Part shown: positions 54,698 to 64,000 of the stretch, piece after piece | How positions within the stretch are numbered: position 1 is the stretch's first letter | Layout: every line of letters begins with the position of its first letter | NCBI GenBank assembly: GCA_023053685.1 | Contig: JALIGW010000016.1 | Coordinates: forward strand, 5,402,001-5,466,000 | Origin: Diadophis punctatus similis | Taxonomy: Eukaryota > Chordata > Lepidosauria > Squamata > Dipsadidae | Direction of reading: 5' to 3' | DNA length: 64,000 bases | Translations under genes and position numbers: made by a program | The notes under the pieces: generated by a model | Told to the model about the DNA's origin: nothing | Databases searched by the model: none | What the model saw: only the letters and a program-made list of their open reading frames with translations

Positions 54698-55839
54698 TGA
54701 AGGAAGTTAGCACCCACCCCTCTCCTAGAAAAATGAAATATCCTAGGAAATATTGAAAAGGAAGAATATGTTTCTCTGGATGAGAAAAGGAGAAGCATGT
54801 TCTAAAGACAAAGCAGCTTCCTGCAGCTCCCTGCCCCCCCCTTCAGCTCCTGGGTGATGGGATTAAGACCTTCACCCTTAGGTAAAGTGACCAGACGTCC
54901 CGCTTTTGGCGGGACAGTCCCGCTTTTTAATAATTTGTCCCGCGTCCCGTGGCGTTTCAAAAAAGTCCCGCTTTTTAAATTTGAATTTGCCCTGCACACC
55001 CCTCTGCCTCGCCTGCCTCCTCCTGCCAGGCGGGGAGGGAGGGCAATGAGAGGGGCAGCAGCGGTCTTGCCTGTTCATCGCCGCAGAGCCGAAGAAGCTG
55101 GTGGCATTTGCGGCATGGGGCTTCCCCCGCTCGCTTTCCCTGGCCGCCAGGACGCCATTTGCGTTCTTTTGCCCTCTGTGCAAGCAGAACGCTTTGCGCA
55201 TGCACAGAGGGCAAAATAACACAAATGGCGGCGTCCAGGCGGCTGGGGAAAGCGGGCGGGGGAAGCCACGCGCTGCGAACGCCACCAGCTTCTTCGGCTC
55301 TGGGGCGACGAACAGGTAAGCCTGCGCCAGTAGGAACCCACCCCTGGCTGCGATGAAGGGGGGGCTGGGGGGGGTTGCACAAAGCTGCAAGATAAGAGAG
55401 ACGGACCCCTCCCATCTTGCTCCCCTAGAAACCCACACACCCCCATCAATGGTGTCCCGCCTTTACCCATCTCACCACATGGCACCTGGGAATATTGCAT
55501 CAGCCAGCAAGGCTCAAGCAAACTTGGACTCAGGACAGTCTACAGAGTTGCCCCTGCATGGCCCCAAGGGAGTCTGACAGCCAATCAGAGTACATTTCTT
55601 GCACAGGAGCAGGAGGCCCGGGGGCGGGGCCCAAGAGAGGGCATAAAACCAAGAGACTCTCAGCATTTCTCCCCTTTTTCTCTTCAACATCTTCGAGGCA
55701 TTTGACCCCCCTTTTCCCCAGGACATCAGACCATGTGGACCTGCTGTCCTCCATTAAACCATCTTTCCAAGCAGTCACCATGCTTCCAGTGTCTTTTTCC
55801 CCACTTGGAACTGAACCCAGAAGGATATTCCTTACAACA
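54698..55839 (+). mobile_element. Solo LTR copy 2, broken by nested elements
   Basis: Starts TGAAGGAAGTTAGCACC and ends GGATATTCCTTACAACA. ATTC at 54694-54697 and 55840-55843 is an exact 4-bp TSD. Contains CAGCCAATCAG, GGGGCGGGGCC and GCATAAAACC in the same order as 24021-25346. About 560 bp of other repeat lies inside at about 54893-55455. No retroviral coding sequence adjoins it. Confidence 0.8.
54893..55455. mobile_element. GTCCCGC-repeat element nested in LTR copy 2, itself holding a hAT MITE
   Basis: Begins GTGACCAGACGTCCCGC with several GTCCCGC motifs and ends near GGTGTCCCGCC. Inside, about 55055-55346 is a hAT MITE ending GTAGGAACCCACCCCTG. Superfamily and left limit of the inner MITE unclear. 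Confidence 0.5.
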
Positions 55840-56183
55840 ATTCTATACGGGAAAAAAATATGTCTATGGAACACATCTCAGCCTAATTTTCAAGAATGCC
55901 CACAACAAAGCACTTCCCAATACTCTATATAGCTCAGGGGATGGTTTTAAATCAGGAGGAACTTGTGGCAATAGGAAAATCTCCTTCATTAATTGAAATC
56001 TGAGAAGCCCTATGGTGTAACCTGCAGCAGTAGGATTTGATCTACAGTAACTTATTTCAGATACTATTACCCAAAGGAGGACTGTAGGTCAGTGGTAGTG
56101 CATTTGCTTTGTGCTAGCAACCCCACATTCAAAGATTGGCTCACAGAACATAGAATAATGGGGTTAGAAGGGACCGTGTAGAT

Positions 56184-56836
56184 CAGTGATGGTGAAACTT
56201 TTTTGGTTTGTGTGCCAAAAGGGGGGGCGCGGGTGTGCCTGCCCACACCCATAATTTCATGCGGTCCCCCTGTGCATGCGCGCATGACCCCCTCTCCCGG
56301 CATGCGATGGCACGCCTCTCCCCAGGATTCAGAGCCTTTCTAGGAGCCTGGGGAGGGCGAAAACGGCCTCCCCCCGGAGGCCCTCCGGAGGCCAGAAACG
56401 GCCCGCGAAATGGACCATTTCTGGCCTCCGGAGGGCCTCGGGGGGTGGGGATGGGGAAGGCAATTTTCACCCTCCCCAGGCTCCTAGAAAGGCTCTGAAG
56501 CCTGTGGAGAGCAAAAAAACGGAACTTCCGGTTCAACCGGAAGTCGGCAAATGGAATGTTTCCAGCCTCTGGAGGACCTCCGGGGGGGTTGGGGAAGGCT
56601 GTTTTTGCCCTCCCCAGGCTCCTAGAAAGGCTCTGGAGGTTGGAGAGAGCAAAAAATGGGCCTTCTCCACCCCTTCCAGAGGCTGAAAACAGGCTGTTTC
56701 CTGACTCCCAGTGGGCCCAGAAGGCTCGAAAATCAACTGGCCGGCAGTGCATACGTGCTGGACCTGAACTCGCATGCCCACCAATATGGTTCCATGTGCC
56801 ACTTGTGGCACGTGTGCCATAGGTTCGCCATCACGG
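56184..56836. mobile_element. hAT element, CAGTGATGGCGAACC family, copy 2
   Basis: From CAGTGATGGTGAAAC to GTTCGCCATCACGG. GTGTAGAT at 56176-56183 and 56837-56844 is an exact 8-bp TSD. The interior repeats GCCCTCCCCAGGCTCCTAG units. Confidence 0.88.
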
Positions 56837-56884
56837 GTGTAGATCTTCTAGTCCAATCCTTTGCTCGAGCAGGAGACCCTATAC

Positions 56885-57423
56885 CAGTGGTGGCAAACCT
56901 TTTTTGGCTCGCGTGCCAAAAAGGGGGGGGCCGCGCTCGCGCGCGCTCGCATACCCACACCCATTCCCTCCCCCCCACGCATGCGCACAACACCCCCCCA
57001 TGCTGCCCCCTGCGCATGCGCACACCCCCCCACCCCCGCGCAAAGGCTTACCGGAGCCTGGGACGACGAAACCGGCAAACCGGAAGTGCGAAAAAACGCA
57101 CTTCCGGTTTGCCGGTATGCTGTTTTTTGCACTCCGGAGGGTTCAGGGAAGCTCCCTGAAGCTCCGGAATGCAAAAAAACTACAAAACGGACAAACCAGA
57201 AGTGCGGAAAAGTGCACTTCCGGTTTGTCCGTTTTGTAGTTTTTTGCATTCCGGAGCTTCAGGGAGCTTCCCTGAACTCTCCGGAGTGCAAAAAACAGCA
57301 CACCGGCAAACTGGAAGTGCGTTTTTTCGCACTTCCGGTTTGCCGGTGGGCAACCCTCGCGTGCCGGCTTCTATGGCTCCACGTGCCACCTCTGGCACGC
57401 GTGCCATAGGTTCGCCACCACGG
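56885..57423. mobile_element. hAT element, CAGTGATGGCGAACC family, copy 3
   Basis: From CAGTGGTGGCAAACC to GGTTCGCCACCACGG. CCCTATAC at 56877-56884 and 57424-57431 is an exact TSD. Interior hairpins built on CGGAAGTGCG / CGCACTTCCGG; perfect TGCGCATGCGCA at 57011-57022. Confidence 0.9.
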
Positions 57424-58537
57424 CCCTATACCAATCCATTCCAAACAAATGGCTGCCTTGTCTCTTCTTTAAAACCACTAGTCTTGTCCGACTCCACAGA
57501 GAGCCAATAGCACTGGGCAAGATACTTCTGGATACTATAAGATCTCCGTTCAAATTGTGATAGGTATGGATATCTGGTATTTAGATTATTTAAGCATGGG
57601 TCTTATGTCTGTGGTCTAGGTCACAAATTAAAATTAGTTGTTCACATCCTAGTGTTATGAATGGCCATACCACCTATAAATGGTATAGAGTATCATGTGA
57701 ATTACCGAAGTCTGTATAGCAGGAGACTATAAAAATTTGAATAAAAGAAGCAGTGAACTAAATACCCCGGGAAACATTAAAATGGTTTTTAAAACCATAT
57801 GATTTTTCCTTTTCATGAACCTTCCCAAGAGTTTATTCATCATTCTTTAAAATTGTATTCATCTTTCCTTTAGGAATTCAAGATAGTGTTTATAGTGCTT
57901 CAGCCTCCAATGTTTCAGCAACTCTGTGAGATAAGATGGCCTAAGAGATAGTTACACACTCTGAGTTACCAAGGTTGATTGAGAATGACTTCAATCTGGA
58001 TCTTCCTGATCCTGGTTTAATAATTTAGCTGCCATATTGATAATGGCTTTCAGCATTTTTACTTGCGCCTTAACAAATTAGGACACGGTTGATTGATTAT
58101 GTGCCATCAAATCAGTGTCAACTATTATCAATGACATAGATTTTCTCCTTAACAGTTTGTCCCTGGCCCAAACTTTCACGTCTTCCAACATGTCTGGCCC
58201 TCAGGTTTATGACTGTAAAAGACTTGAGAGGCAAGGAAAGAGGTTAGGAAGACCTGATGATAAAATGTTTTGTGTTGTAGATAAATCAGGTTCCCCAACA
58301 GATAGAAATGTACTACACGTTCTTCCCTGATGGTATCTATTCAGTGCCTGATTTGGCCTGTTGTTCTGCTCAAGCTTTAGTCTTTACAATGATTTTCCTT
58401 TCCTTTCCACATAAAACAAGCTAGGTTATTTCAAGGACATCTGCAGTTACTTGCTGTTCCTTTTATTCTTCACAATCCAAGTTTTCTTTACAGTATTCTG
58501 TACGTCTTTTCTCCTTTCTACATATTTGTTCCTTTTT

Positions 58538-58973
58538 GTTGTTGTTAGTTGCGAAGTTGTGTCCGACCCATCGCAACCCCATGGACAACGTTCCTCCTGG
58601 CCTTCCTGTACTCTACCATCCCCGGAGTCCATTTAAGCTCACGCCGACTGCTTCAGTGATCCATCCAGCCACCTCACTCTCTGTCGTCCCCTTCTTCTTT
58701 TGCCCTCAATCTTTCCCAGCATTAGGCTCTTCTCCAGTGAGTCCTTCCTTCTCATTAGGTGGCCAAAGTATTTGAGTTTCATCTTCAGGATCTGGCCTTC
58801 TAAAGAGCAGTCAGGGTTGATCTACTCTAGGACTGACCGGTTTGATCGCCTTGCAGTCCAAGGGACTCGCAGGAGTCTTCTCCAGCACCATAGTTCAAAG
58901 GCCTCAATTCTTTGGCGCTCAGCTTTTCTTATGGTCCAACTTTCACAGACATACATTGTAACTGGAAAAACCA
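58538..58973 (-). mobile_element. 5'-truncated BovB/RTE LINE, 10-bp TSD
   Basis: 3' end at the low coordinate (reverse of TTGTTGTTAGTTGCGAAG). GTTCCTTTTT at 58528-58537 and 58974-58983 is the TSD. Collinear with 35374-36050. Confidence 0.9.
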
Positions 58974-59196
58974 GTTCCTTTTTAAACGTTATTTTTAAAT
59001 AATTTTCTTATTAAAGACATAGTAATTTAAAACAATAATCCACAAAACAGCAGCTTTCTGGATTGTTTACCAAAAGGAAGCCTTTGTCATCATCGATGCA
59101 AGAAGTTTGTTTCACCACATAGCTCTTAAAGTAATGCAAAATCTGCAGGAATAGTTGCCAAATAGGTTGGAGTGCATTTATCTCCCCCCCCCACCT

Positions 59197-59252
59197 TACA
59201 CACACATGCATGAGCGCACACACACACAGACACACAGAGAGAATATAGTCCA
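59197..59252. repeat. (CA)n-rich microsatellite
   Basis: Interrupted CACACA runs with GAGAGA at the end. Confidence 0.75.
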
Positions 59253-59994
59253 ACGTGTATTACTTAGGAGAGAGAATGCTTCAATAGCATTTGCATTCAG
59301 AAAGGTGCTTTGTGTTGGTGGCTGTTTTTTAAAAAAGCGTTTCAGTCTATAAATTGTAAGTTCCACTGTTTCCTTTGGTGGGGCCCTTTTATAGTTCTCA
59401 AGGCATTTTCATGAGCTGGTGAGTTTGAATAGCATTGCTTGTCTCAGTGCTTTTCATTGCTTTGCATCTCAAAATAGGTAGAGACCCTCACGGAATGTGT
59501 GTTAGGAAGGGCAGCAAGAAATCAGCAGTTTCTTTGGATGAAAAGAAATTGACAGTCAGATAGAACAGTAGGAAAATAATGGGTCACACATGAACCTGTT
59601 ATCACGTGCAACTGTAGTTTGGTGCCAACTATGTACAACTTCAGCTCTTTAGAATCATGGTTTGTAAAAAAAAGAAATAGTCATTATAATTGTGTAGTGA
59701 TTTGTACTGTCATCTATGTGTCTGCAGGCATGTGCTATGCGCTATACTGTATATGCTGTTTTTGACAGCTATATCGCACTATTGGTTTATGCTCCATCAA
59801 GACACACAGCTTCTTTCTGAACACACTGCTACCTAATATTGTTCTCCCTTCATACCATCCTACACTCGTGCATTTAATTTTTTCCATCCAAATACAGGAT
59901 GTTGCATGTATTTCTTTTGAAATTAATTGTGTTGGTTCCTGCTCATTCTTACAGATCGTCAAGATCCCTTTGAATATTAATCCTGTTCTCCAAG

Positions 59995-60292
59995 GTGTTG
60001 CTATCCCAGAGGCTCCAGAGGCTTTCTAGGAGCCTGGGGAGGGCAAAAATGACCTCCCCCACCCACCCAGAGGCACTCTGGAGGCCAGAAACACCCTCCC
60101 AGAGCCTCCGCATGAGCCCTTTACCTACCTCAAAATGGGCCACTGAAGACTCCTGGGAGGGGAGGGGGTGTGGCCAGCTGAAAATCTGCTGGCCAGCGCG
60201 CACATGTGCACTGGAGCTGATCTATGGCAATGGCTCCCGTGCCGGCAGATATGGCTCCGCGTGCCACAGGTTCGCCATCACGGTCCTAGTGT
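59995..60292. mobile_element. Partial hAT element, CAGTGATGGCGAACC family, copy 4
   Basis: The right end CGTGCCACAGGTTCGCC then ATCACGG matches the family; the interior repeats TTTCTAGGAGCCTGGGGAGG. The left terminus is missing. Confidence 0.65.
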
Positions 60293-61260
60293 AAGGCCTT
60301 AGGTTATCTTTTAAGAGAAATCAGGATTCTATAAAAGAAAGTACTGCATCAAAAATGTATCAAAATGCTGGCTCTTAATTTCAAAACAGTAGAGCAGCTT
60401 TAAATTTGACTTTGGTGAATGAGTGCTGGAAGTTGACAGGAGACAGGGAATATCTGATTTGAGAAAGATGATCCTGAAGCATAAGAGTAAAAATTATTAT
60501 CATTGTTCAAAGAGGAATGTTGCAAATTTGGAAAGTTGTATATTCCAGTGAGAAAGCCACAAGACTAAAGTGATAAGGATATTGGGAGGGGGGCCAGAGG
60601 GAAAGTTTTATATAAACATTTATACAGTATGTAGATACCAGAGGGCATTAGCCAAGATAAGAAAACTGGAGCACTTATTGCTAGAAGGGGATGTAGATAT
60701 AATGAAGATTACAGAAATGTGGTAGAATGGAGAAAACAATACTGTCAAGTGCCGGGGAAGTCAGGAGATTCAGGCAATTCAAATGAGTATAGAGATTAAT
60801 TGCAAGCTTAAGCTCTCTACAAGAATCCAAACTACTAACGGTTAAGGGAAATTAGTGGGAGTTAAGAATAGAAAGGAATTCAAGATGGGTTGGACTTAGA
60901 TCTCTTGTGGGTGTGCAGGGACTCATGACTGATGATGCTTTTGACCCCTCCTTCAGGTTCAGCCTGATCATTTCCTACAGATACCTTGGGAAGTTCTATA
61001 TGAAAGGAACATTGAGAACAATGTTTTCTTAAATGTTTAAAAAGTTGGTAGAAAACTAAATGCCTGCAAATGAAGCGGTACAAGCTATTTTCATTTCTGT
61101 TCATATAGATTGGGAAAACGTATGTTCTGGATGTGTCAAAGAGATCATCTTTCTAATAATACTAAATGATTTTGCTTCAGGACAGTTCATTTACTGCCCA
61201 GAAGGAAGGATGTAGCCCTAAATTCTCCTAAAAAGTTCCAGGGTCTAATACTGTACATAA

Positions 61261-61520
61261 GAGCTGAGGTGGCGCAGCGGTTAGAGGCAGGTACTGCAGG
61301 CCACTTTAGCTGACACTGATCCGCAGGTCAGCGGTTCAAATCTCACCGGCTCAAGGTTTGACTCAGCCTTCCATCCTTCCGAGGGAGGTTAAATGAGCAC
61401 CCAGATTGTTGGGGGCAATATAAATATACATTGCTTACTGGTGTAAACCACTTAGAGAGTGCTTGCACTGTGAAGCGGTATATAAATCTCACAAAATAAA
61501 TAAAATAAATAAATAAATAA
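61261..61520 (+). mobile_element. Squamate tRNA-derived SINE with (AATA)n tail
   Basis: A-box-like TGGCGCAGCGG at 61270-61280 and B box GGTTCAAATCT at 61333-61343, spaced as in a tRNA gene; then GGCTCAAGGTTTGACTCAGC, GATTGTTGGGGGCAATATA and GAAGCGGTATATAA before the tail. ACATAA at 61255-61260 and 61520-61525 is the TSD. It resembles snake and lizard SINEs (Sauria-type) from memory. Confidence 0.85.
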
Positions 61521-62404
61521 CATAAAAATTACTAGTCTAGTTTGAAACAATGTTCCTAATGTTGTTCTATGCTCGGTAAGACAGTGGATGATTGTCAAAA
61601 TAATATTTGATTTCAATAGAATAACATTCCAAAGGAATAAGGGTATTAGTTAAGAAGCTGATAGAATAAAAAGGGTCTCTCTAGAAATCTTGTAGATTAT
61701 TTAAAATCACAACAATAGATTCTCAATAGGAATACATAGCTCACAGTTACTAATGAACAGGGTTAGATAACCTAATAGCAGCAAGAAATATTAATTTTTT
61801 AAAACGGAACTCTTGATCAATCAAGAATAAAAAGGAATATAATATTTGATCAAAAAATAAAAAACATGCAGGCAGTCAATAAAAGTTGCAGAAAAGGTTT
61901 GAGGAGCACATAATAAAGAACATTAAGACAAGCAACACATTTTATTTAAATATAGTTGAAATAGGAAATTGTTCCAGAAGGCTATTTGGCTGATAGGATG
62001 TAAAATAAGTGAAAAGAGGATACAGTAATTATAAATAAGTGAATGAATATGCATTTGTTTTCACTGATAAGGATCTTAAGACAGATGCCTTTGTCTTAGT
62101 TCGCTTTTTCAGGAGTGAATTGAGTGGGCAGAAACCAACTAATAAGATAAGAAATTATAAGACCTATAAATTGACCTATAAACTAAAAAGTAAATTTACT
62201 GACTTTCTGATAAGAAATATGTAGCTTCTCTTTAAGAAGACACTTTTTCCTCGGGACTGGAAAAAACTCAGTATGACTCCAACAGGAATTAGTGTGCAGT
62301 TAAAATGGAAAGATGCTCAAAGTTGGATCCCCTAGTGTTCATTGCAGTGGAATATTTTTAATTTGTAGATAAATGATTTGGAATTACAAGAAACCAATGA
62401 ATTA

Positions 62405-63060
62405 ACTTAATTTATTAATTTATTTATTTATTTAGGATTCTTATATGCCGCCCTACTCCCTGGGGAGGAATAAAGGAATGAAATGAAGGAATGAAATGAA
62501 GCTACTACCCATGCATATACCATAGGTGCATATAAACCCTTTCAGTGTAAATACCATAAATATATAGAGGTCTATTATAGGCCCAGTTATTTGATGTAAA
62601 AGGCAAAACAAATCAGTCTGATGGGATAATTTTTACAGAAAAATACTAAATTGTATTAATTTTACATGTTCTGAATAACATTTGAGCCTGTTATTTGGCT
62701 GCTGCATTCATCCTCCTGAATTAATGAGGACAATAGGACAGTAGGACAGGGACAGTAGGCACAGTGGTGCGCTTATGCACGCCCCTTACAGACCTCTTAG
62801 GAACGGGGAGAGGTCAACTGTAGACAGTCTAAGGTTAAAGTTTTGGGGGTTTGGGGAGGAAACCACAGAGTCAGGTAGTGCATTCCAGGCATTGATCAGT
62901 CTGTTGCTGAAGTCGTATTTTCTGCAGTCGAGTTTGGAGCGGTTTACATTGAGTTTGAATCTATTGTGTGCTCGTGTATTGTTTCAGTTGAAACTGAAGT
63001 AATCTTTGACAGGAAGGACATTTTGGTATATGATTTTATGAACTACATTTAGATCAGATC
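62405..63060 (-). mobile_element. LINE 3' region (L2-like), reverse orientation
   Basis: At the left, TTATTTATTTATTTAGG then TTATATGCCGCCCTA is the reverse of the (AATA)n tail and GGCGGCATATAA end seen at 22626 and 33214. The body to about 63060 (CATTCCAGGCATTGATCAG) has no intact frame; its link to the tail is inferred. Confidence 0.45.
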
Positions 63061-63277
63061 TAAATTATTAGCAATCATATTCCCGCCTATTCAGAAATAA
63101 GTCATGTTGACCTCAATGACACTTACTGTCAAGTATAACATGGTAAGTATAAGACTGACGTATAGCCTCACTCACTGACAAACAATAGAGTCTATATTTG
63201 CTTTTCCATTATTTCAGATCCACAGACTGCCCAGATTGGAAAACACTGGCTAAATACCGGTAATCATCCAGCATCCA

Positions 63278-63340
63278 ACTGTGTGTCATGGCTGAAATTA
63301 TATCAGCCATGACAACTGTGTGTCATGGCTGAAATTATAT
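63278..63340. repeat. Short tandem duplication
   Basis: AACTGTGTGTCATGGCTGAA begins at 63278 and again at 63314 (36-bp period); ATCAGCCATGAC between them is inverted to GTCATGGCTGA, so a small hairpin can form. Confidence 0.8.
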
Positions 63341-64000
63341 TGTGACGCTACATCTGCTGCAGTGCTACTGAACTTGAATATACACATTACTAAGAATGCC
63401 TGAGATTTGCCAGGGGAGTCAGTGGTGTCAGAGAAGGTAGCAAAAATCTGAGCCAGCAAGATGAGCAAATCAGGCAGAGGTTTTGGATGGAATGAGCAAT
63501 AAAGGACCTTGGATAGCTCCCAGGGAGTCCTATTGGCAGAGGGCCTCACCTTTTAAAATAATTGAATAGGGATGGGAAACTCATATCTTTCAAGGTGCTG
63601 CTACAAAATAATTCACAGCTCCCATGCTAGCAGTTGTTCATGCCGAGAGGATTGTGTAACTTGGCAGTTCAGGATATACAGCACCCTATGTAGAAAGATG
63701 TCTCTGCAACTGTTGAGAGCCAACAGAAGACTTATGTAAGCAATTCAATAGTATGGTCATTCCAACTCACTAGAGGAATTATTTGCTCCAATAAACACTT
63801 GCCTGTTTTTACAGCTTGCATGGCCGAGGAGAAGAAAATTCTGCTAGAAGTTCATCTGAGTCAACAAAAACTTGCTTACATTGGCCTGGAAAGCCTTGGC
63901 TAGTGAACTGATGTTGTTCTACTAAGGAGGCTATCTAATGATGTAAGGCTTTTTATAGTGATTACACACATACATGCAAAAAAACAACTGCTGGGGAAAA

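Larger units (their letters stand above)
56151..57540 (-). mobile_element. CR1 3' end invaded by two hAT elements
   Basis: AGAATAATGGGGTTAGAAGG, TCTTCTAGTCCAATCC, GCTCGAGCAGGAGACCC and CTTGTCTCTTCTTTAAAACC are consecutive pieces of a CR1 3' end in reverse. Removing 56184-56836 and 56885-57423 rejoins them with one TSD copy each. Confidence 0.75.
48011..64000. other. Intergenic region downstream of MTMR6
   Basis: No exon with homology I recognise, in particular nothing resembling AMER2, the next gene I recall in human. Contains the repeats listed separately; stretches at 48011-49000, 52210-53540, 53870-54690, 57540-58530, 60300-61250 and 63060-64000 show only AT-rich unique sequence. Confidence 0.65.

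Noticed and set aside
54698..55839. Possible endogenous retrovirus with coding genes
   Set aside because: No gag, pol or env-like frame lies inside or next to either LTR copy; these are solo LTRs.
61261..61360. tRNA gene
   Set aside because: A and B boxes are present but no full cloverleaf is evident, and the LINE-like tail and TSD show it is a SINE.
46775..64000. AMER2 or another gene downstream of MTMR6
   Set aside because: No long single-exon frame or recognisable domain is present; remaining frames fall in repeats or are short.

Overview
The window is vertebrate nuclear DNA, almost certainly from a squamate reptile and most like a snake. The evidence is two orthologous vertebrate genes with GT-AG introns, AT-rich introns and intergenic DNA, and a squamate-type repeat load: 5'-truncated BovB/RTE, CR1, L2-like and Rex-like LINEs, tRNA-derived SINEs with (AATA)n tails, many palindromic hAT MITEs, pogo-type MITEs and solo LTRs. 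The species cannot be named from sequence alone. There is no prokaryotic gene, CRISPR array or operon.

Layout. (1) 1-21558, minus strand: NUP58 (NUPL1), the FG-repeat/coiled-coil nucleoporin of the central transport channel. Fifteen coding exons (about 541 codons) are resolved; the last coding exon lies beyond the left edge. A short alternative terminal exon at 5302-5342 would make a truncated, p45-like isoform lacking the C-terminal FG repeats. A CpG-rich promoter with an NRF1-like site lies at about 21559-21860. (2) 21860-27700: 6 kb intergenic spacer filled with transposons (pogo-type MITEs, an LTR broken by hAT MITEs, a Rex-like LINE fragment, and a Penelope-type fragment with a hammerhead-ribozyme core on the minus strand). 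(3) 27979-46774, plus strand: MTMR6, a myotubularin-family phosphoinositide 3-phosphatase, complete in 14 coding exons (620 aa) with the catalytic HCSDGWDR motif intact. Its introns carry many nested repeats, including a newly delimited solo LTR in intron 13. (4) 46775-64000: MTMR6 3' UTR and gene-free DNA dominated by repeats; no further protein-coding gene was recognised.

The genes are head to head (NUP58 minus, MTMR6 plus), which agrees with the MTMR6-NUP58 neighbourhood I recall on human 13q12. They do not act in one pathway: NUP58 works at the nuclear pore with NUP62 and NUP54, MTMR6 dephosphorylates endosomal PI3P and PI(3,5)P2. Exon limits were set by hand from splice sites, unbroken reading phase and remembered human protein sequence; every junction keeps frame. 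Transposon limits rest on target-site duplications (TSDs) and terminal inverted repeats (TIRs) read directly from the sequence; family names are inference.
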